DNA from: Bacilli bacterium
Lineage (GTDB): Bacteria; Bacillota_I; Bacilli_A; RF39; UBA660
Direction: 5' to 3'
DNA length: 34,270 bases
Assembly (NCBI GenBank): GCA_017459965.1
Contig: JAFUBW010000005.1
Location: forward strand, 1 to 34,270
The notes under the pieces are model-generated. The model made no database searches, was not told the DNA's origin, and was given only the letters and a program-made list of their open reading frames with translations. The position numbers and the translations under genes are program-made. Shown in pieces: positions 1-7,226 of the stretch. Numbering within the stretch: position 1 is the stretch's first letter; every line of letters starts with the position of its first letter.

Positions 1-111
1 GGGGGGCTATCCTCTGTTTTTCTGTGCTAATGAGAAACCGAGGCATGAGGGTCCGAAAAATGTGCATAATCGCGCATATACCCCCCATCTTTTGAGAAAG
101 TAGGTGATAAT
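1..111. other. cos-like packaging region before terS (repeated at 33778-33888)
   Basis: This gene-free stretch lies between the HNH endonuclease and the small terminase, the usual place of a cohesive-end site in HNH-terminase phages. It starts with GGGGGG (1-6) and has CCCCCC at 81-86, an inverted G6/C6 pair. Just before the C tract is an imperfect dyad, ATGTGC-ATAATC-GCGCAT (60-77), unusually GC-rich for this genome. Dyads of this kind are where terminases and HNH nickases act. The nick positions cannot be read from sequence. Confidence 0.6.
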
Positions 112-441
112 ATGGTAAAAATCAAAGCAGTTAATTTTAAATCGTTGAAAGAATTGTTTAATGAGATGGATAATGAAAAAGGTATGTTAGGATTAGCTTT
201 AATCAAAGAAGCAGAATTCATGAAAACAACTTTAACAAAATTAAAGAGAGAAATGAATAAAGGTGTAGTTACGGAGATGTCTCAGGGTAAGTACAGTATT
301 GATAGAGCCAATCCAGCACTTACTCAATATAATGCTATGATAAAAAATTATCAATCTACAATAAAACAAATAAATGATTTATTACCTAAGGATACTCCAG
401 AGGGTGCTTATGATCCTTTTGACCAGGATGATTTAAGTTGA
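112..441 (+). CDS. terS: Terminase small subunit (P27 family-like)
   Basis: The small terminase subunit recognises phage DNA and loads the large subunit for packaging. The 109-aa product has the helical, lysine-rich character of P27-type small terminases, with the phrase NPALTQYNAMIKNY near residues 64-77 followed by ITQ-like helix and LLPKD near residue 90, and an acidic tail (FDQDDLS). It starts with ATG after AAAGTAGGTG. Its stop overlaps the TTG start of terL, giving translational coupling. A full second copy lies at 33889-34218 because the window repeats. Confidence 0.85.
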   Translation: MVKIKAVNFKSLKELFNEMDNEKGMLGLALIKEAEFMKTTLTKLKREMNKGVVTEMSQGKYSIDRANPALTQYNAMIKNYQSTIKQINDLLPKDTPEGAYDPFDQDDLS

Positions 442-2120
442 CATATATAGAAGAATATAACAATTGGATAAAAGCAAATCCAAATAAGGTATGTAAAAAA
501 GTAAAAACTGTTTATGCACGAGTAGTAGAAGATTTGAAGACACCTAAAGTTGTGTCTTTTTATAATAAACTTACTGGTGAAACTGAAACACATACTTACA
601 TATTTGATGAAAAGAAAAGTTTAAAATGTATTAATTTTATTGAAAGATATTGTAGACAGTCTAAAGGTAAATGGGCTGGCAAACCTCTTAAGCTAGAATT
701 ATGGCAGAAAGCTTTCCTTCAAACAGTATTTGGATTTGTTGATAAAGATACTGGCTTAAGAAAATACAAAAAAGCACTATTATTTGTTGCAAGAAAAAAT
801 GGGAAATCTGCATTAGACTCTGGTGTAGCAAATTACATGCTTACAAAAGATGGTGAAGGTGGCGCAGAAATATATTCAGTAGCAACTAAAAGAGAACAAG
901 CTAAGGTAGTATGGGAAGAATCAAAAAGAATGATTAAGAAGTCTCCTAGCTTAAATAAAAGAATTAGATGTTTAATTGGTGGAATATATTATGACGCTAC
1001 GGATTCTTTTTTTAGAGCTTTAGCAAGTGATAGTAACTCATTAGATGGTTTAAATTCATCATTAGTTATATGTGATGAGGTCCATGCTTGGAAAGATAAA
1101 AACTTAATGGATGTTATGTATGATTCAATGAGTGCAAGAGAACAACCTCTATTACTTGAAACTTCCACAATGGGAACTGTAAGGCAAAATGTATTTGATA
1201 TTGAATACGATTATGCAAGTCAAGTGATAGATGGAACAGTACCAGATGAGATATTATTTCCTGTTATCTATGAATTAGATGAAGAAAAGGAATGGTTGGA
1301 TGAAGAATGTTGGATGAAAGCAAATCCAGCATTAGGAACCATTAAATCAATTAAAGATATTCGTGAAAAGGTTGAAAGAGCTAAAGCAAATCCAATAGAA
1401 TTAGTTAATTTATTATGTAAAGACTTTAATGTACGACAAAATTCAGTAAATGCTTGGTTGACATTTGAAGATTTAAATAATGAGGAACTTTATTCTGATT
1501 GGAAAGATACATATTGTATTGGTGGATGTGACTTATCAAGTACAACCGATTTAACATGTGCTACATTGTTAGGTGTTAAAAACAAAAAGATTAGAATTAA
1601 ACAAATGTATTGGATTCCTACAAATCTATTAGAAAAAAAGGTAATAGACGACAAAATTCCATATGATAAATGGTTAAAAAATGGTTGGTTACGATTAAGT
1701 GGTGATTCAAAGATAGATTATCATGATGTTACTAAATGGTTTTTGGAACAAGTCCAGGAATTTGATTTAAGACCACTTTGGATAGGTTATGACAGTTGGA
1801 ATGCTCAATTTTGGTGTGATGAAATGAAACAATATGGGTTTCAGATGGTTGAGGTTAGACAAGGATATAAAACTGAATCAGCGCCATTAAAACAAATGAA
1901 AGCAGATCTAATGGATAAGAAAATAAACTACAACAATAATCCAATTTTAAAGTGGAACTTATCAAATGTAGTTGTTAAGATGGATGATAATGAGAACATA
2001 ATGCTATCAAAAGAAAAATCACGTCAAAGAATAGATGGTGCAGCAAGTTTAATGGATGCTTATGTAATATATGTCAATAAGCAACAAGAATATTTAAATT
2101 ATATTAGTGAGGAGGTATAG
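438..2120 (+). CDS. terL: Terminase large subunit (ATPase and nuclease)
   Basis: This motor subunit pumps DNA into the prohead and cuts the concatemer. The 560-aa protein has the Terminase_1 Walker A motif ARKNGKS near residues 118-124 and Walker B VICDEVHAW near 208-216. The C-terminal RNase H-like nuclease carries acidic residues in GCDLSSTTD (about 362), GYDSWNAQ (about 450) and RIDGAASLMDAY (about 531). It begins with TTG, overlapping the terS stop by 4 bases. Length is normal for the family and no motif is missing. Confidence 0.95.
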   Translation: MTYIEEYNNWIKANPNKVCKKVKTVYARVVEDLKTPKVVSFYNKLTGETETHTYIFDEKKSLKCINFIERYCRQSKGKWAGKPLKLELWQKAFLQTVFGFVDKDTGLRKYKKALLFVARKNGKSALDSGVANYMLTKDGEGGAEIYSVATKREQAKVVWEESKRMIKKSPSLNKRIRCLIGGIYYDATDSFFRALASDSNSLDGLNSSLVICDEVHAWKDKNLMDVMYDSMSAREQPLLLETSTMGTVRQNVFDIEYDYASQVIDGTVPDEILFPVIYELDEEKEWLDEECWMKANPALGTIKSIKDIREKVERAKANPIELVNLLCKDFNVRQNSVNAWLTFEDLNNEELYSDWKDTYCIGGCDLSSTTDLTCATLLGVKNKKIRIKQMYWIPTNLLEKKVIDDKIPYDKWLKNGWLRLSGDSKIDYHDVTKWFLEQVQEFDLRPLWIGYDSWNAQFWCDEMKQYGFQMVEVRQGYKTESAPLKQMKADLMDKKINYNNNPILKWNLSNVVVKMDDNENIMLSKEKSRQRIDGAASLMDAYVIYVNKQQEYLNYISEEV

Positions 2121-2121
2121 A

Positions 2122-3351
2122 ATGCAAAGAAGGAGCTTAATTAGTAGAATATTTGGTAGTGAAAAAGAAGATAAGACACCTCAAACAGCAACAGAAATCA
2201 AAATATTTGATAATAGTAAAGCAATATTCACTAGATATAATGGTGATTTTTTTAATGATGCAGATGTAAGGGCTTGTGTTGACACAATTGCACGAAATGG
2301 CGCCAAAATGCATGCTAAACATATTAGAAAGAATACAAAAGGATATGAAATATTAGAAGATAGCTTATATAGACTTTTATCAAGAAGACCTAATGAATTA
2401 CAAAATGCATATAGGTTCTATTATCACGTAATATCAGAATTAGAAATGTTTAATAATTCATTTATTTATGTACAGAAGGATGAAAATTTAAAAGTTACAG
2501 GACTTTATCCATTGAATTTTAATTCTGTAAAACTGTACGAATACAAGCAAGAAATATATCTTGAATTTCAGTTTGGATATAGTAAAAAGAGATTTGTTCC
2601 GTTAAGTTCATGTATTCATTTAACAAGATTTGTTAGTGAAAATGGTTTATTTGGAGGCACTACAACGCCAATAGTAAAAACTTTATCTATGAAACATGTA
2701 TTAGATGAAGGAATAATAAATGCTATAAAGACAACACAATCAATAAAGGGTGTAATTAAATCTACCCAAGCAATGTTAAAGCCAGAAGATGTCAAAAAAA
2801 TGAGAGATCAATTCGTTAAAGACTTTGTTGAAAATGCAGATGATAGCGGAATTGGTGGATTAGACGCTTCAACAGATTTTACACCGGTTAAGATAGAACC
2901 AACAACAGCATCTGATGGACAAATAAAATCGATTGATAATAAGATATTAAATTATTTTGGAATAAACGAAAACATAATTCAAAGTAAATATTCAGAAGAT
3001 GAATGGAATGCATTTTATGAGAGTGTATTGGAACCTATCGGATTACAAATGGCTCAAGAGTTTACTAATAAATTATTTACACCTACAGAGTTATATCATG
3101 GCAATGAGATTGTTTTTGAAAGCAATAGATTACAATATGCATCAAATGCAACAAAAATTAATTTATTAAGATATGGTAATAATGTCTTAATGGTAGATGA
3201 ACAAAGAGAAATATTGAATTTAGCACCACTTCCAAATGGAGAAGGTCAAAAAGTTTTAATAGATCAAAACCATACGCAAAATATAAATGATAGTGGCAAT
3301 AATTCGATTAAACCAGGAAAGGAAGATGAAACAAATGAAGAAGGAAACTAG
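2122..3351 (+). CDS. Portal protein (HK97 family)
   Basis: The portal forms the dodecameric DNA entry ring at one capsid vertex and docks the terminase. The 409-aa sequence has typical family features: ADVRACVDTIARNGA near the N terminus, YRLLSRRPNE, and NILN/FGINENII in the C-terminal half with a long clip/wing region. ATG 2122 is preferred over the upstream GTG at 2107 because AGGAGG (2110-2115) stands 6 bases before it. The end overlaps the protease gene. Confidence 0.92.
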   Translation: MQRRSLISRIFGSEKEDKTPQTATEIKIFDNSKAIFTRYNGDFFNDADVRACVDTIARNGAKMHAKHIRKNTKGYEILEDSLYRLLSRRPNELQNAYRFYYHVISELEMFNNSFIYVQKDENLKVTGLYPLNFNSVKLYEYKQEIYLEFQFGYSKKRFVPLSSCIHLTRFVSENGLFGGTTTPIVKTLSMKHVLDEGIINAIKTTQSIKGVIKSTQAMLKPEDVKKMRDQFVKDFVENADDSGIGGLDASTDFTPVKIEPTTASDGQIKSIDNKILNYFGINENIIQSKYSEDEWNAFYESVLEPIGLQMAQEFTNKLFTPTELYHGNEIVFESNRLQYASNATKINLLRYGNNVLMVDEQREILNLAPLPNGEGQKVLIDQNHTQNINDSGNNSIKPGKEDETNEEGN

Positions 3352-3913
3352 AATATTAAATGTAGAATTAAGAACACCAGAAGAAGCAGATAAAATGATA
3401 GTTGAAGGTTATGCAATAACATTTAACAGTCCTGCGACACATGGTTATACAGAAATTATAAATGAAAGAGCATTAGATAATTGTGATATGTCTGATGTAC
3501 CTCTTAAATATAATCACGAAGATTCACATCTTATCATGGCTAGAACTCGTAATCACTCATTAGAATTAAAGAAAGATGAAAAAGGATTATTTATTAGAGC
3601 AGAATTAATTGATACTCAATCAAATAAAGATATTTATAAATCAATTAAAGCTGGATTAATAGATAAAATGAGTTTTGCCTTTACTGTTGATAAGGATGAA
3701 TATGATTATGACACAGATACAAGAAAAATACTATCAATTGATAGATTGTATGATGTATCAGTTGTTGATATACCTTTCTATGATTCTACAAGTGTATATG
3801 CAAGAAATGATAGTGAAGATTTCTTAGAACGTAGAAAAGAATTAAGAAAACAACATGAGGACAAGCTTGAATTAGAAAAAGCAAAACAAGAATTACTTGA
3901 AAAATTAGGTTAA
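3335..3913 (+). CDS. Prohead maturation protease (HK97 U35-type)
   Basis: The protease enters the prohead and removes the capsid N-terminal delta domain during maturation. The 192-aa product has the family opening (EGYAITFN), the putative catalytic His in KYNHED near residue 60 and the catalytic Ser in KMSFAFTV near residue 112. ATG 3335 is chosen because GGAAG stands 9 bases upstream; ATG 3326 is an alternative. It overlaps the portal gene by 17 bases and precedes the capsid gene, the standard order. Confidence 0.9.
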   Translation: MKKETRILNVELRTPEEADKMIVEGYAITFNSPATHGYTEIINERALDNCDMSDVPLKYNHEDSHLIMARTRNHSLELKKDEKGLFIRAELIDTQSNKDIYKSIKAGLIDKMSFAFTVDKDEYDYDTDTRKILSIDRLYDVSVVDIPFYDSTSVYARNDSEDFLERRKELRKQHEDKLELEKAKQELLEKLG

Positions 3914-4048
3914 TACGATGATTAAAATGAACTTGGATAAGTTCTTTTTTTTGTTAGTGGATACTAACTAAGTCGTTTAATAAATGCTGGATAGCAATAA
4001 TGGGAAAGAAAACAGCCCTAAAGAGTATCAAGATAGGAGGATAGTCAA
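3914..4048 (+). promoter_or_regulatory. Structured capsid leader with three GGAT-loop hairpins
   Basis: The 135-base gap before the capsid gene holds three hairpins in a row, each with the same loop GGAT: GAACTT/AAGTTC (3929-3944), GTTAGT/ACTAAC (3953-3968) and TGCT/AGCA (3985-3996). The stem sequences differ while the loop is constant, which suggests recognition of the loop. The capsid Shine-Dalgarno is AGGAGG at 4035-4040, within a short possible TATC/GATA hairpin. GGA in hairpin loops resembles CsrA-type targets, but the ANGGA context is absent. The function is unknown. Confidence 0.55.
3929..3952 (+). terminator. Terminator-like hairpin with GGAT loop after the protease gene
   Basis: A perfect 6-bp stem GAACTT (3929-3934) / AAGTTC (3939-3944) with loop GGAT is followed by eight T (3945-3952). 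The stem is short and AT-rich, so termination would be partial. It sits inside the structural operon, so full termination would prevent capsid expression. Confidence 0.5.
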
Positions 4049-5245
4049 ATGGATAGGCTAAAAGAAATTGAAACTCGTATGGCTCAAATCCGTAATGAAG
4101 TTGAATCTACTGAAGATATTACAAAAGTAGAAGAACTTAAAAAAGAAGTTGAAGCTTTAAAAGAGGAAAGAAAAGCTATAGAGGAAACAAAAAAACAAAA
4201 AGAAATAGCAGAAAAACTTGAAGAAAAAAGTTTAGATGCAAAAGAAATCGTTAAGGAGGAAAGAAAGATGGAAGAAAAGAAATTTGATTTATCAAGCAAA
4301 GAATATAGAAGTGCTTGGGCAAAAAAATTAATGAATTTATCAGAAGATAAATTTACAGAAGACGAAAAAAGAGCTTTAGGAGATGCAGTAACTACAACAG
4401 CTACTACTTTTGTTGCTAGTACAGCAGATACTCAAGGTATTAATAACGGTGGATTATTTATTCCAACAAGTGTAAGAATGGATCTTATGGAATTAATATC
4501 AGAACAATCACCAATTTTCAGAGATATAAGAAAATTGCAGGTATCTGGTAACATTGATTTACCTTATTTATTTGCTTCAGATGATGCTAATTGGTATACA
4601 GAATTAACTGATACAGTTAATGAAGGGCAAGAATACAGAAATTTACAACTTACAGGTTGGGAACTTGCTAAAGATATTGTTATAACTTGGAAGTTAGAAG
4701 AAATGGCAGTAGAGTCATTTATTGATTTCATTTTAGATGAATTAAATAACAAAATGGGTAAGGCAATTATCACTGCAGTTATTTATGGTGATGGAAACAA
4801 TAAGCCAACTGGTGTAACTACAGGATTGACAGCTATTACAACAGGTTCAAATGTAATTGAAAGAATTTTAAATACATATAAAGGTCTTTCAAAAGATGCA
4901 AGAATTGGTGCAAAAGTTTATATTTCTACAGATGTAAATTTGGAAATTGTTTCTTATAAAGACGGAAACAACAATTACCCATTCTTAAATGGTGTACCTG
5001 CAGTAAGTGGATTTTCAATTGAAGTTGATCCATATCTAACAGGTGATGATATTGTTGCTGGTAACATGAGAAATTATATCCTTAATGAAGTTACAGCACC
5101 AAGAGTAGATTATGAAAAGACTGTAAAAGGTCGTAAAGCAATCTATGGTGGATATGCTATCTATGATGGTAAAGCAAGACCAGGATATTTTACTCTTGGA
5201 CAAAAACCAGCATCTCAAAGCAGCGATGCCAATGATGGTGTTTAA
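4049..5245 (+). CDS. Major capsid protein (HK97 fold) with N-terminal scaffold domain
   Basis: The shell protein of the head. The 398-aa product opens with about 75 residues of charged coiled coil (repeated EEVKKEVEA-like heptads), the delta domain that serves as scaffold and is cut off by the protease. The HK97 fold follows, including GGLFIPTSVRMDLMELISE and a typical capsid C terminus with GGYAIYDGKARPGYF. AGGAGG precedes ATG 4049. Inside the gene, AAGGAGG (4254-4260) stands 7 bases before an in-frame ATG at 4268, so a shorter, scaffold-less form might be made. Confidence 0.93.
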   Translation: MDRLKEIETRMAQIRNEVESTEDITKVEELKKEVEALKEERKAIEETKKQKEIAEKLEEKSLDAKEIVKEERKMEEKKFDLSSKEYRSAWAKKLMNLSEDKFTEDEKRALGDAVTTTATTFVASTADTQGINNGGLFIPTSVRMDLMELISEQSPIFRDIRKLQVSGNIDLPYLFASDDANWYTELTDTVNEGQEYRNLQLTGWELAKDIVITWKLEEMAVESFIDFILDELNNKMGKAIITAVIYGDGNNKPTGVTTGLTAITTGSNVIERILNTYKGLSKDARIGAKVYISTDVNLEIVSYKDGNNNYPFLNGVPAVSGFSIEVDPYLTGDDIVAGNMRNYILNEVTAPRVDYEKTVKGRKAIYGGYAIYDGKARPGYFTLGQKPASQSSDANDGV

Positions 5246-5264
5246 TTAGAAAGAAGGTAAGACT

Positions 5265-5543
5265 ATGCTAGAAAAAATTAAAAAAATTCAAGGTATTAAT
5301 CATAATCAATTTGATGAAACAATTCAAATGTGGATTAATGCTGGAAAGTTAGATTTAAAAAGTATCGGCATAGTCGATACTTTAGTTGATAAATCTGATG
5401 AATTAATTCAAACAGCTATAATAACTTATGTTTTAAGTTTTATTGATACAGTAAATAGTGAAATGTATTCTAGATCTTATGCATTGCAAAAAGATGTTTT
5501 AAGGCGCTTAGCTGAATATACAGAGGGTCAAGATGGAATATAG
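5265..5543 (+). CDS. Head-tail connector (gp6-like adaptor)
   Basis: A 92-aa, mostly helical protein placed directly after the capsid gene, where HK97-type phages encode the adaptor ring that binds below the portal. The pattern LVDKSDELIQTAIITYVLSF followed later by LQKDVLRRLAEY fits the gp6-like/DNA-packaging adaptor family. It overlaps the next gene by 11 bases, as is common in connector clusters. The assignment rests on position and helical pattern. Confidence 0.75.
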   Translation: MLEKIKKIQGINHNQFDETIQMWINAGKLDLKSIGIVDTLVDKSDELIQTAIITYVLSFIDTVNSEMYSRSYALQKDVLRRLAEYTEGQDGI

Positions 5544-5889
5544 TGAAATTATTTATTTGTTAAAAGAAGATATAGAGGAAGATGAAATAGGCAATATTAC
5601 ATCTTCCCCTTATTTATCTTCAAAAAAGATAACTGAAATCAATAAAAATTTATATGGTAATCCATGTTATGCTAAAAAACAAAGTGTAAAGGTAAAAGAG
5701 TTCTATAATGCTGTAGAGGTAGGTAAAAATCCTACATGTGAATTTGTCGTAAAAAGACTAAATTACAATGGTGAAAATTATCTTGAATGGAATAATGAAA
5801 TATATTCAATTATTAGGACAGTTGATCCTAAAAATAAAATGGATATAGTTTTGGTATGTGAAAGAAAGATTGGTATAAATGGCAAGTAA
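5533..5889 (+). CDS. Head closure protein (SPP1 gp16-like)
   Basis: A 118-aa beta-rich protein in the position of the head-tail stopper, which plugs the portal after packaging. The opening residues and the phrase NPTCEFVVKRLNYNGENYLEWNN... ending in ...IVLVCER match the usual short stopper proteins of Gram-positive siphophages, where a tyrosine-rich strand pair is followed by VCER-like ends. It overlaps both flanking genes, which suggests coupled translation. Confidence 0.75.
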   Translation: MEYSEIIYLLKEDIEEDEIGNITSSPYLSSKKITEINKNLYGNPCYAKKQSVKVKEFYNAVEVGKNPTCEFVVKRLNYNGENYLEWNNEIYSIIRTVDPKNKMDIVLVCERKIGINGK

Positions 5890-6247
5890 AGGTATTTTAG
5901 AAATAGCTGATATATTAGATGAATATTCAAGTGATATTCAAGAAACTATTACTGAAAGAGCAATAAAAGTAGCAAAACAAGGAGCTAGCGATTTAAAAGC
6001 CAATTCACCTAAAAGAACGGGTGATTATAAAAAAGGTTGGAGAGTAAAAACAACAAAGGGCAAAGGATTTGTTAACTGCATAATACATAATGCTACTGAT
6101 TATCAATTAACTCATTTATTAGAAAAACCACATTTAAAAAGAAATGGTGGTTTAACTACACCAAAAGTTCATATAGCACCTGTAGAAGAAAAAAGTATCA
6201 AACAATATGAGCAAGAAGTAATAAATGTAGTTGAAAATGGAGGTTAA
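5879..6247 (+). CDS. HK97 gp10-like tail-completion protein
   Basis: The 122-aa protein shows the HK97 gp10 family pattern: an N-terminal helix, KANSPKRTGDYKKGWRV near residues 40-56, a hydrophobic HNATDYQLTHLLE segment, and then HxxPxEE (HIAPVEE) near residue 100. These proteins act at the head-tail joint. The ATG overlaps the preceding gene by 11 bases and the next gene starts 2 bases later. Confidence 0.85.
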   Translation: MASKGILEIADILDEYSSDIQETITERAIKVAKQGASDLKANSPKRTGDYKKGWRVKTTKGKGFVNCIIHNATDYQLTHLLEKPHLKRNGGLTTPKVHIAPVEEKSIKQYEQEVINVVENGG

Positions 6248-6249
6248 TT

Positions 6250-6564
6250 ATGAAACATAAACAGATACGTGACATTTTAAAAACAATGGACATTCCAGTA
6301 GCATATGATCATTTTCATTCAGATAAGAAAGTAGAACCACCATTTATGGCATATAGAGAACAAAAGCCAGATACATTTAAGGCTGATGGATTGACATATT
6401 ATAGACCATATAATTATGAAATAGAACTTGTAACAATTAAGAAAGATCCAGCAATAGAAGAACAATTAGAAGATTTATTAACAGAGAATAATATCCCATA
6501 TGATAAAGGTGATGAGGTATGGGATGAAGAAGAAAAAATTTATCACAATTTTTATGAAATATAG
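6250..6564 (+). CDS. Tail terminator protein
   Basis: A 104-aa acidic protein between the gp10-like gene and the major tail protein, the position of the tail terminator that caps the tail tube before head joining. It starts after GGAGG with 6 bases spacing. The phrases PPFMAYRE, YRPYNYEIELVTIKKDP and AIEEQLEDLL match the usual pattern of this family in Firmicutes phages. Assignment by position and motif pattern. Confidence 0.75.
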   Translation: MKHKQIRDILKTMDIPVAYDHFHSDKKVEPPFMAYREQKPDTFKADGLTYYRPYNYEIELVTIKKDPAIEEQLEDLLTENNIPYDKGDEVWDEEEKIYHNFYEI

Positions 6565-6574
6565 GAGGTAGAAT

Positions 6575-7150
6575 ATGAGTAAAAATAAAGTAAAATTTGG
6601 ATTGAGTAATGTACATGTTGCACCAATAACAGTAAATGATGATAATACATTTACATACGGAACTATAATTCCAATTCCAGGTGCAGTAAATTTAACTCTT
6701 GATCCAAGTGGAGAAGATGTTGATTTTAAGGCCGATAATATTCCTTATTTTAATGATTCTGCTAATCAAGGATACGAAGGAAGTCTAGAACTTGCATTAG
6801 TACCTGATAGCTTTAGAGAAAAAATATTAGGAGAATATATTGATAATAATGGAGCATTCTTTGAAAACCGTGATGATGAAATTAAACCATTTGCTTTAGG
6901 ATTTCAAATTGATGGAGACAAATCCAATAGAAAGTTCTGGTATTACAATGTAACTGCTAAAAGACCTGCTACAGGTTCAAAAACAGTTGAAAATACAAAA
7001 GAGCCTGTTACAGAAACTCTAAATATAAAAGCATTAATAAGACCAGAAGATGGTGAAGTTAGAACATTCTTAGAACCAAACGAAAGCAATACAACAGCAT
7101 ATAATGGTTTCTTTGAATCCGTATATGTAAAAGTACCAAAATCAGTTTAA
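6575..7150 (+). CDS. Major tail tube protein (phi13-type)
   Basis: The 191-aa product is the main tube subunit of the non-contractile tail. Features are the N-terminal KFGLSNVHVAPIT, the PGAVNLTLDPSGE strand and the central GYEGSLELALVPD loop, all typical of phi13-type tail tube proteins. A strong hairpin terminator follows at 7157-7203, as expected for a gene needing high molar amounts. The tail chaperone genes that usually follow are absent here; see 32658-33195. Confidence 0.9.
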   Translation: MSKNKVKFGLSNVHVAPITVNDDNTFTYGTIIPIPGAVNLTLDPSGEDVDFKADNIPYFNDSANQGYEGSLELALVPDSFREKILGEYIDNNGAFFENRDDEIKPFALGFQIDGDKSNRKFWYYNVTAKRPATGSKTVENTKEPVTETLNIKALIRPEDGEVRTFLEPNESNTTAYNGFFESVYVKVPKSV

Positions 7151-7156
7151 TCATAG

Positions 7157-7203
7157 CTGCTCTTATGAGTAGCAAAAAGGCTACTCATAGGGGTAGTTTT
7201 TTT
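7157..7203 (+). terminator. Strong intrinsic terminator between tail tube and tape measure genes
   Basis: A 17-bp stem (7157-7173 with 7180-7196, three G-T wobbles, loop AAAAAG) is followed by seven T (7197-7203). This is the most stable hairpin I found in the structural operon. It lies only 6 bases after the tail tube stop, and tape measure expression must pass it. It probably lowers downstream transcript level or is overcome by antitermination. Confidence 0.85.
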
Positions 7204-7226
7204 AGTATTCATAAGGAGGTGGAATA

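Larger units (their letters stand above)
1..493. repeat. Terminal direct repeat, left copy
   Basis: The first 493 bases are identical to 33778-34270, the offset being exactly 33,777 throughout. The copy carries the cos-like region, the whole small terminase gene and the first codons of the large terminase. A gene duplication ending in mid-codon at the window edge is unlikely. The simplest reading is a circular or circularly permuted genome written out slightly past one turn. True physical terminal repeats cannot be excluded from sequence alone. Confidence 0.95.

Noticed and set aside
112-441. True duplication of the small terminase gene
   Set aside because: The second copy is part of an exact 493-base overlap of the window ends that stops in mid-gene.
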